A stretch of 9,395 bases of DNA from the NCBI GenBank assembly GCA_030039105.1, contig JASHQO010000465.1:1-9395 (forward strand), read 5' to 3'. Shown here in pieces: positions 5,302 through 9,395 of this stretch (the first letter of the stretch is position 1; every line of letters starts with the position of its first letter). The notes below the pieces were generated by a model that saw only the letters and a list, made by a program, of their open reading frames with translations, searched no databases and was not told where the DNA came from. The DNA is from Xanthobacteraceae bacterium. Its GTDB lineage: Bacteria; Pseudomonadota; Alphaproteobacteria; Rhizobiales; Xanthobacteraceae. Position numbers and translations under genes: made by a program.

Positions 5302-6003
5302 ATGCTCACCCTCTACTCCTATCCCGAACTGTTCGGCGTCGCCGACAACAACGGCTACGGCCTGAAGGTTTTCGCCTTCCTGCGCCTGGCCGGCGTGCCG
5401 TTCGTGCACCAGCACATTTTCGATGCGTCGAAGGCGCCGCGGGCGCAGTTGCCGTATATCGTCGACGGCGGCGATACGGTCGGCGACAGCGAGAGCATCA
5501 TAGCCTATGTCACCGCCAAGTATCGGCCGGCGCTCGATGCCGGTCTGACGCCGGCGCAACGCGACACCGATCTTTTGGTCACACGCACGCTCGACGACCT
5601 CTATTGGGTGATGTCCTATTCGCGCTGGCAGGACGACGCCTACTGGCCGCAATTCCGCGACGCGCTCAGGCGCGAGCATCCGGGCTTGACCGAGGCGGGG
5701 CTCGCCAAGGCGCGCGAATTCAATTTCCAGCGCTATCACTATCAGGGCATCGGCCGCTATGCGCCCGAGCAGGCCTATGCCCGCGGGCTTGCCGACCTCG
5801 GCGTGCTGGCGCGTCTCGTGCCGGACGCCGGCTATGGGCACGGCCCGCGGCCGACCAGCATCGACGCCGGCATCTACGGCTTCATCGCCAATATCTACTT
5901 CTTCGCCATCGATACGCCGCTGAAAAAGTTCGTCGTGGCGCACGACAATCTGGTGCGCCATTGCCGCACCATCCACGCGACGGTGATGGCGAAGCCGGCG
6001 TAG
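5302..6003 (+). CDS. Glutathione S-transferase family protein (Fax/metaxin-like)
   Basis: A 233-residue cytoplasmic protein with a thioredoxin-like N-terminal domain (about 1-80) and an all-helical C-terminal domain. The N-terminal block NNGYGLKVFAFLRLAGVPF (16-34) and LPYIVDGGDTVGDSESII (50-67) match the pattern of the Fax/metaxin branch (GST_N_4 type): cis-Pro51 after Leu50 and the DSE glutathione gamma-glutamyl-binding motif at 62-64. The C-terminal block GIGRYAPEQAY and PTSIDAGIYGFIANI matches the paired GST_C_6 type, including the N-capping Ser/Asp. It probably conjugates or binds glutathione; the partner substrate is unknown. The start at 5302 gives an intact first beta strand (MLTLYSYP), but the ribosome-binding site is weak, consistent with translational coupling to the SDR just upstream. 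Confidence 0.88.
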   Translation: MLTLYSYPELFGVADNNGYGLKVFAFLRLAGVPFVHQHIFDASKAPRAQLPYIVDGGDTVGDSESIIAYVTAKYRPALDAGLTPAQRDTDLLVTRTLDDLYWVMSYSRWQDDAYWPQFRDALRREHPGLTEAGLAKAREFNFQRYHYQGIGRYAPEQAYARGLADLGVLARLVPDAGYGHGPRPTSIDAGIYGFIANIYFFAIDTPLKKFVVAHDNLVRHCRTIHATVMAKPA

Positions 6004-6093
6004 CGCGCCGCCGCGCCACTCGGTCCGCGCTGTGTAATCGCGCGGTGCATCATCGTGACGTGACCGTCAAACCGAAAATGCAACCGCGGCGCC

Positions 6094-6267
6094 GGGCGCG
6101 AGGCGATGGACGACATCAAGGCGGTGGAATGGCTGCCGCTGCAGGCTGCGATCGAACGGCTGTCGCTGACGCGCGAGCACGACTTTCTGCGCAGCATCGG
6201 CCACAAGGCGTTGCGGCGGACGCGCAAGCGCCAAGCTGCGGCGCAGGACATCCGTGCCGAGCGCTGA
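6094..6267 (+). pseudogene. C-terminal remnant of a NUDIX hydrolase
   Basis: The frame through the ATG at 6106 reads GREAMDDIKAVEWLPLQAAI and continues ERLSLTREHDFLRSIGHKAL before a basic tail and TGA (6265-6267). D-DIKAVEWLPLxxAIERLS is the typical C-terminal helix region of bacterial NUDIX hydrolases, where the WLPL strand and Ala-Ile-Glu-Arg-Leu helix follow the catalytic NUDIX box. The NUDIX box itself (GX5EX7REUXEEXGU) is absent. An in-frame TGA at 6061 and the stop of the GST gene leave no room for it. Without its catalytic part the fragment is inactive. A separately translated 53-residue peptide is possible but has no good ribosome-binding site. Confidence 0.6.
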
Positions 6268-6284
6268 TGATCGTCCGCACGAGA

Positions 6285-6515
6285 TTAGTCCTTGCCGGCC
6301 GCCTTGCGCAGCGCGGCATTGATGCGGTCCTGCCAACCCGGGCCGCCTTCCTGGAAGAAGTCGAGCACGTCGCGGTCGATGCGCAGCGAGACCATTTCCT
6401 TCACGCCAGGCAGCGACGGCGGCTTCGGCGGCAGCTCCGCGGGCTTCGGCGCGGTCACTGCCTTGAAGGCCTTTTCCGCGGCGGTGCGCGGGTCGTACGA
6501 GGGACGTCGAGTCAT
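6285..6515 (-). CDS. brnA: BrnA-family antitoxin without a BrnT partner
   Basis: A 76-residue protein. The C-terminal half, MVSLRIDRDVLDFFQEGGPG followed by WQDRINAALR (41-70), is the signature of BrnA antitoxins: a ribbon-helix-helix DNA-binding strand VSLRID and a helix ending in the W-Q-R-INAALR block. The N-terminal Pro/Lys-rich part is the usual flexible toxin-neutralising segment. BrnA normally follows brnT, encodes the antidote to the RelE-fold ribonuclease BrnT and represses the operon. No BrnT-like reading frame was found in the 144 bases upstream or on either side, so this looks like an orphan antitoxin. There is no Shine-Dalgarno before the ATG. Instead TATAAT ends 6 bases before it, suggesting a leaderless mRNA. 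It is downstream of the ketopantoate-reductase-like gene on the same strand. Confidence 0.85.
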   Translation of the reverse strand: MTRRPSYDPRTAAEKAFKAVTAPKPAELPPKPPSLPGVKEMVSLRIDRDVLDFFQEGGPGWQDRINAALRKAAGKD

Positions 6516-6521
6516 GGCACG

Positions 6522-6527
6522 ATTATA
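6522..6527 (-). promoter_or_regulatory. Consensus -10 box directly upstream of brnA
   Basis: A perfect TATAAT on the minus strand ends 6 bases before the brnA ATG, placing the predicted transcription start at the A of the start codon. The corresponding -35 position (TTCCTT at 17-base spacing) is poor, so activity may depend on an activator or a different sigma factor. The brnA product would be expected to bind here if it autoregulates. Confidence 0.45.
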
Positions 6528-6659
6528 ACATTCCGGGAGGAAGGAAGGAACTGCGACTTGCGCGTCGCTGCATTGCGTCTTCCGTCGGATTGCCGAAGCG
6601 ATCGTAAAATTGGCCCGCCGATGTCCGGTCGCGGGCGCACAAGAAGCCGATAATCGGAC

Positions 6660-7586
6660 TCAAGACTTCTCCGCCGCATCGCTTACCGCGCGCAGCAGCG
6701 CCAGCAGCGCGCGGTTGAGCGGGGTAGCGATGCCGTGGCGCGCGCCGGCTGCGACGATGGCGCCGTTCAATGCTTCGATCTCGAGCGGGCGCCCGGCGAG
6801 GCGGTCGAAATACATCGAGGTGCCGAGCTCGCCGGCGAACGTGTACAGCGTCGCGAGCGTGCGCGCCGCCTCGTCGTCGGCGAGCTTTGCGCCCGCGGCG
6901 CGGCCGACGGCGATCGCCTCGTCGAGCACGGCAGTGCAGAGCTCCCTTATGTCGGGCCGGCGCAGCACGGCCTGGCGCTGCAAGGTCAGCGCCGTCATCG
7001 GGCTGGCGACGGCGTTGAGCAGAAGCTTGCGCCACGCCAGCGTGACGAAATCGTCGCCGCATTGGACGCGCAGCGGCGTGCCCTCGAACAGGCGCGCAAA
7101 GGCGCGACCGCTATCGTCGTTCGGCACCACGAAGTCTGTATTGGCGCCTTGGCGTAACCGCACCCGGTCGGCGGCGAGCCGCTCGCCGTTGTAATAGACG
7201 ACGACCGGCAGCACGGTGGCGCCGCCGGCAAGCGGCGCGACGCGGGCGACGTGGTCGATGCCGTTCTGCAGCACGGCGACGCGGGTTGCCGGCACGCACA
7301 GCCGCTTCAGCCATGGCGCGGTCGCGGCGGTCTGGTGCGTCTTGGTGCAGAGCAAGACCCAATCGGCGGGTTTGGCCTGAGCCGGATCGGTCAGCGAGCG
7401 CAGCGGCAGCTCGGCCGTGCCGTTGGGGCCGTCGAGCGTCAAACGCTCGATCGGCTTCCGGGTGCAGGCAACGATGTCGTGCGCTCCGGCCGCGGCCAGG
7501 CAACCGGCCGCGACGCCGCCGATGCTGCCGAGTCCGATGACGGCAACGGTCAAAGGCTTTTGCGCTGACGAAGATGCGGGCGACAC
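6660..7586 (-). CDS. panE: 2-dehydropantoate 2-reductase (ApbA/PanE family)
   Basis: A 308-residue cytoplasmic NADP-dependent reductase of normal family length. The N-terminal Rossmann domain opens with VAVIGLGSIGG (GxGxxG at 18-23). LLCTKTHQT (78-86) and VLQNGI (105-110) are the cofactor- and pantoate-site motifs. The all-helical C-terminal domain has AWRKLLLN (184-191), with the catalytic Lys187 and Asn191, and TSMYFDRLAGRPLEIEALNG (257-276), with Ser258 and the essential Glu272. Known members reduce ketopantoate to pantoate in pantothenate and CoA synthesis. Many bacteria carry several paralogues, so a different 2-oxo acid substrate is possible. The start is GTG at 7586 with only a weak GGCGG ahead; no better start lies in frame. 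It stands 85 bases from the exported peptide gene on its right and 144 bases from brnA on its left. Confidence 0.88.
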   Translation of the reverse strand: MSPASSSAQKPLTVAVIGLGSIGGVAAGCLAAAGAHDIVACTRKPIERLTLDGPNGTAELPLRSLTDPAQAKPADWVLLCTKTHQTAATAPWLKRLCVPATRVAVLQNGIDHVARVAPLAGGATVLPVVVYYNGERLAADRVRLRQGANTDFVVPNDDSGRAFARLFEGTPLRVQCGDDFVTLAWRKLLLNAVASPMTALTLQRQAVLRRPDIRELCTAVLDEAIAVGRAAGAKLADDEAARTLATLYTFAGELGTSMYFDRLAGRPLEIEALNGAIVAAGARHGIATPLNRALLALLRAVSDAAEKS

Positions 7587-7671
7587 GCCGCCATGGTCAG
7601 CTAGAACGGCGAAATGTCAAATTCCCCGCGGCGCGATGGGCAGCGGTTCAGGCGTGCCGCATCGGCTCGGC

Positions 7672-7869
7672 TTAGTAACGGTGCCAATACCGATAGCGAT
7701 AGTATCCGCCTTCGCCCGGACAGCGCGATGCGACACTGCCGCTGTACGGTTCGCCGTAACAGTCGGACCTGGACGGTCCGTTCGGACCAAAATTGCGCTG
7801 GCTTTGCGCCCAGGTGATCGATGTCGCGCCCAGCAGTAGCGCCAGCGCGACAACGAGTTTCGCGGTCAT
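7672..7869 (-). CDS. Small exported peptide with two cysteines
   Basis: A 65-residue precursor. Residues 1-21 are a Sec signal peptide (MTAKLVVALALLLGATSITWA). The mature part of about 44 residues begins QSQRNFGPNG, contains Cys37 and Cys50, which could form a disulphide, and ends in an aromatic/basic cluster YYRYRYWHRY. The signal peptide resembles that of the broken gene at 8309-8401 (MT-K-VV-ALALL-GA), and the architecture that of the GIGSQR peptides. However, it has no GIGSQR tail. AGGGAGA sits a few bases before the ATG at 7869. A 7-bp GC hairpin (7888-7894 with 7903-7909) lies in its leader. Its function is unknown; a periplasmic or secreted location is likely. Confidence 0.7.
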   Translation of the reverse strand: MTAKLVVALALLLGATSITWAQSQRNFGPNGPSRSDCYGEPYSGSVASRCPGEGGYYRYRYWHRY

Positions 7870-7917
7870 GATGCAATCTCCCTAAACGCCGGCGCTTCGG
7901 ATCGCCGGCAGTCCGAT

Positions 7918-7950
7918 AAGGGAAACCCGGCCGCACCGGCCGGGTTCCTT
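7918..7950 (-). terminator. Hairpin terminator candidate of the second GIGSQR gene
   Basis: AACCCGGCC (7924-7932) and GGCCGGGTT (7938-7946) are perfect inverted copies around a 5-base loop, extended by AAGG and CCTT beyond a two-base bulge. Read on the minus strand it ends GGGTTTCCC, 23 bases after the stop of the gene at 7973. It separates that gene from the next peptide gene. Confidence 0.6.
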
Positions 7951-7972
7951 AAAGCTCACGGGGAACCGCACC

Positions 7973-8179
7973 TTAGCGTTGCGAGCCGATCCCCATGTCG
8001 CCGCTCTCGCCGCCGCCGACGCCGCCGGAGCCGTAGCCGGGATTGCTGTAGGTCGGGCTGCTATAACCGTTGCTGGGCGCATAGTTATAATAGGTGCGAT
8101 GGTCGCGCGCCTGCGCGAAGGCTGCGGAAGTTGCGGTTGCCAGCAGCGCCAGGGCGACGGCCAATTTTTTCAAGGTCAT
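7973..8179 (-). CDS. Small exported peptide ending GIGSQR
   Basis: A 68-residue precursor. Residues 1-22 are a Sec signal peptide (MTLKKLAVALALLATATSAAFA), cleaved before Q23. The mature 46 residues are rich in Tyr, Ser, Gly and Asn (RTYYNYAPSNGYSSP), then a Gly run, then the acidic ESGDMGIGSQR terminus. The last six residues equal those of the peptide at 3537-3794, and the DNA around the stop is also alike (a TTGCGAGCCGAT/CTGCGAGCCGAT segment). GGAGG lies 7 bases before the ATG, an excellent ribosome-binding site. A strong hairpin follows the stop. Its function is unknown. The low-complexity Tyr/Gly composition suits an envelope-associated or extracellular peptide. Confidence 0.78.
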   Translation of the reverse strand: MTLKKLAVALALLATATSAAFAQARDHRTYYNYAPSNGYSSPTYSNPGYGSGGVGGGESGDMGIGSQR

Positions 8180-8308
8180 GGTTCAACCTCCATGTTTTTG
8201 GTTCCGCTGGCTGATAACCCGCCGTCGCCGCGTCGTGTTCGTTCACAACATTTTGCGCCGCAGCAATCGGAACACGCGGCCGGTTCCATCGCGCAAGCGT
8301 TCCGGAAA

Positions 8309-8401
8309 TTACGCCGCGCGCGTCGAGCGGGCGTGAGTTCGGCGCGCCGCCGGCGCGCCGACGAGGAGCGCGAGCGCGATGACGACTGTCTTCCCGGTCA
8401 T
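8309..8401 (-). pseudogene. Broken fourth member of the small exported peptide group
   Basis: A 30-residue frame reads MTGKTVVIALALLVGAPAAR and then an Arg-rich tail (RTHARSTRAA) before TAA. GGAG lies about 8 bases before the ATG. The first 16 residues match the signal peptide of the gene at 7672 position by position (MT-K-VV-ALALL-GA). After that the sequence becomes a GC palindrome (8341-8359, GGCGCGCCG-C-CGGCGCGCC) and no cleavage site or mature part follows. It is probably a relic of the same family that lost its 3' portion, perhaps by deletion or frameshift at the palindrome. Confidence 0.55.
8341..8359. repeat. Perfect GC palindrome inside the broken peptide gene
   Basis: GGCGCGCCG and CGGCGCGCC flank a single C, giving a 19-base inverted repeat. 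It coincides with the point where the remnant at 8309-8401 stops resembling its paralogue. Confidence 0.7.
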
Positions 8402-8500
8402 GGCCGCATCTCCGTTCGCAACGAGCCTACACCGGTCGCGGCCGGGCGACGAGGTGGCGCTTGCGGATTGATCGGCACCCCGGCCGCCTTACACTTGTTC

Positions 8501-8512
8501 GGTGCCGGCACC
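8501..8512. repeat. Short palindrome upstream of the flavin-reductase-like gene
   Basis: GGTGCCGGCACC is a perfect 12-base palindrome 17 bases before the ATG at 8529. CGGCACCC also occurs at 8473-8480. A half-site arrangement like this could be an operator, but no regulator is encoded nearby. Confidence 0.3.
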
Positions 8513-8528
8513 CGTCAGGTCATAGCCA

Positions 8529-9152
8529 ATGTCCGACTACCTCGAAATCGATCCCGCGACCGCCGAACGGCGCCAGATCTACCGCATGCTGGTCGGCTCG
8601 GTGGTGCCGCGGCCGATCGGCTGGGCCTCGACCGTGAGCAAGGCCGGCGTCGCCAACTTGGCGCCGTTCTCGTTCTTCACCGTGGTCTGCGTCGTGCCGC
8701 CGATGATCTCGCTGACCATCGCGCGCAATCCCGACGGCAGCGAGAAGCACACGCTCAAGAACATCCGCGACACCGGCGAGTTCTGCTTCAACGTGGTGAC
8801 GCAACCGGTGTGGAAGGAGATGGTGGATTCCGCCAACGGCTTTGCCGACGGCGACAGCGAATTCGCCAAGACCGGGCTGACGCCGATCCCATGCGTCAAG
8901 ATCGAGGCGCCGCGGGTCAAGGAGGTACCGATCCATTTCGAGTGCAAGCTCGAACGCGTGCTCGAGCTCGGGCCGAACCGGCATCCGCTGGTGATCGGCG
9001 AGGTGATCTATATGCACGTCGACCAAGCCTGCATGACCGGCAAATATATAGACATGCGCAAGCTCAATCCGATCGGCCGCCTCAATGGCTTCTTCTACTC
9101 GACGCTCGGCGAGATTTTCGAGCGCGCATTCGACGACGGCCAGCCGCGCTGA
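8529..9152 (+). CDS. Flavin reductase-like, FMN-binding split-barrel protein
   Basis: A 207-residue cytoplasmic protein of normal length for the flavin-reductase-like family (DIM6/NTAB type, Pfam Flavin_Reduct). Typical features are the N-terminal VVPRPIGWAST (25-35), the FMN phosphate- and ring-binding NLAPFSFF (43-50), PPMISLTIAR (57-66), HTLKNIRDTGEFCFNVV (about 74-90), and the later HPLVIGEVIYMHVD strand with a GRLNGFFYST segment. Members reduce or hold FMN using NAD(P)H, usually for a partner monooxygenase, or bind FMN for other oxidoreductions; no partner gene is visible here. The ATG at 8529 has CAGGT 8 bases ahead. It is divergent from the exported-peptide cluster. The long frame that overlaps it (7979-9172) is a shadow. 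Confidence 0.9.
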   Translation: MSDYLEIDPATAERRQIYRMLVGSVVPRPIGWASTVSKAGVANLAPFSFFTVVCVVPPMISLTIARNPDGSEKHTLKNIRDTGEFCFNVVTQPVWKEMVDSANGFADGDSEFAKTGLTPIPCVKIEAPRVKEVPIHFECKLERVLELGPNRHPLVIGEVIYMHVDQACMTGKYIDMRKLNPIGRLNGFFYSTLGEIFERAFDDGQPR

Positions 9153-9215
9153 AGCACCGAACCGACCGCTAAATCGATCGCATCAAACGCAAGCGCGGCC
9201 TTGTAAGTCACGAAT

Positions 9216-9376
9216 CACCGCTGGGGTTAGACTGAGCACAGCGGTGGCGGGCGATAGACCGACGCGACCTAGGGACACCAAGCCCGTGGGAGAGCGCGGG
9301 TATTCGCCCGCCGTTCCATCGAACCCGAACAGTCGCTTGGGCCGCACAGCGAGCCCGTTTGCGCAAGGAAGGGATC
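9216..9376 (+). ncRNA. Structured leader RNA of the next gene (class unassigned)
   Basis: Successive stems precede the ATG at 9379. CACCGCTG (9216-9223) pairs with CAGCGGTG (9239-9246). GGCGGGCGA (9246-9254) pairs with TCGCCCGCC (9304-9312) and encloses a second hairpin, CCCGTG-GGAGAG-CGCGGG (9283-9300). TCGCT and AGCGA near 9333-9352 form a last small stem before AAGGAAGGGA. GGGACACCAAGCCCG (9272-9286) followed by GGGAGAG recalls the 3' core of guanidine-I (ykkC) riboswitches. The 5' core (CUAGGGUUCCG and CUGGUCCGAGAG) was not found in place, so I do not assign it. A riboswitch, attenuator or ordinary structured 5' leader are all possible. Confidence 0.4.
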
Positions 9377-9378
9377 AG

Positions 9379-9395
9379 ATGGACGCCATTGCAGT
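9379..9395 (+). CDS. First codons of a gene running off the right edge
   Basis: ATG GAC GCC ATT GCA GT begins 5 bases after AAGGAAGGGA, a very good ribosome-binding site. Only Met-Asp-Ala-Ile-Ala is visible, so no product can be named. The long hairpin-rich leader suggests it is regulated at the RNA level. Confidence 0.6.

Noticed and set aside
4063..5976. A 637-residue minus-strand open frame opposite the SDR and GST genes
   Set aside because: It runs antisense through two genes with full family motifs. Its sequence is Arg/Asp/Val/His-rich without any domain, the usual shadow of GC-rich third codon positions.
5280..6653. A 457-residue plus-strand frame over the GST gene and beyond
   Set aside because: It overlaps the GST gene in another frame, and the translation has no domain. 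The NUDIX tail is in a different frame.
6516..6659. A hidden BrnT toxin upstream of brnA
   Set aside because: All three minus-strand frames were read. None shows the BrnT pattern, and the gap is too short for the roughly 90-residue toxin.
7979..9172. A 397-residue plus-strand open frame across the peptide cluster and the flavin-reductase gene
   Set aside because: It overlaps the real gene at 8529 in another frame, has no ribosome-binding site and reads as Arg/Ala-rich low complexity.
9216..9376. Assigning the leader as a TPP, glycine or guanidine riboswitch
   Set aside because: Short look-alike stretches occur, but the diagnostic core elements are missing or wrongly spaced.

Overview
The window looks like accessory chromosome of a high-GC alphaproteobacterium, most likely Hyphomicrobiales near Bradyrhizobium, Rhodopseudomonas or Pseudolabrys. 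This rests on codon use, alphaproteobacterial-type small exported proteins, and palindromic intergenic repeats of a type common in Bradyrhizobiaceae (arms such as GTAGCCCGGATTGAGT and GTAGGATGGGT). No taxonomic marker gene is present, so the placement is inference.

Layout. Bases 1-1030 are less GC-rich and hold a possible gene tail, a small membrane protein (371-649), a short charged protein (837-1028) and two copies of one repeat type. A large composite palindrome (1024-1105) follows, then about 800 bases with no credible gene. From 1887 to 3280 there is a secreted beta-rich protein (minus strand), two pieces of dead short-chain dehydrogenase (SDR) genes, both ending at palindromic repeats, and a small coiled-coil protein. 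From 3300 to 4370, on the minus strand, lie a Gly/Tyr-rich exported peptide ending in GIGSQR and an exported OB-fold protein whose 3' end has been tandemly copied with its stop codon.

The metabolic core is on the plus strand: an intact SDR (4513-5283) followed 18 bases later by a Fax/metaxin-like glutathione S-transferase (5302-6003). After it come a NUDIX C-terminal remnant, an orphan BrnA antitoxin without BrnT and with a candidate leaderless promoter, and a ketopantoate-reductase family gene (both minus). Three small exported-protein loci (two intact, one broken, minus) precede a flavin-reductase-like FMN protein (8529-9152, plus). The window closes with a hairpin-rich leader and the first codons of a further gene.

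No defence island, CRISPR array, transposase, rRNA or tRNA was recognised. The most distinctive signals are the dispersed family of tiny exported peptides (two sharing the C-terminus GIGSQR, each with a hairpin downstream and one with its ribosome-binding site inside a hairpin), the repeat-bounded gene remnants, and the unassigned structured leader at the right edge.
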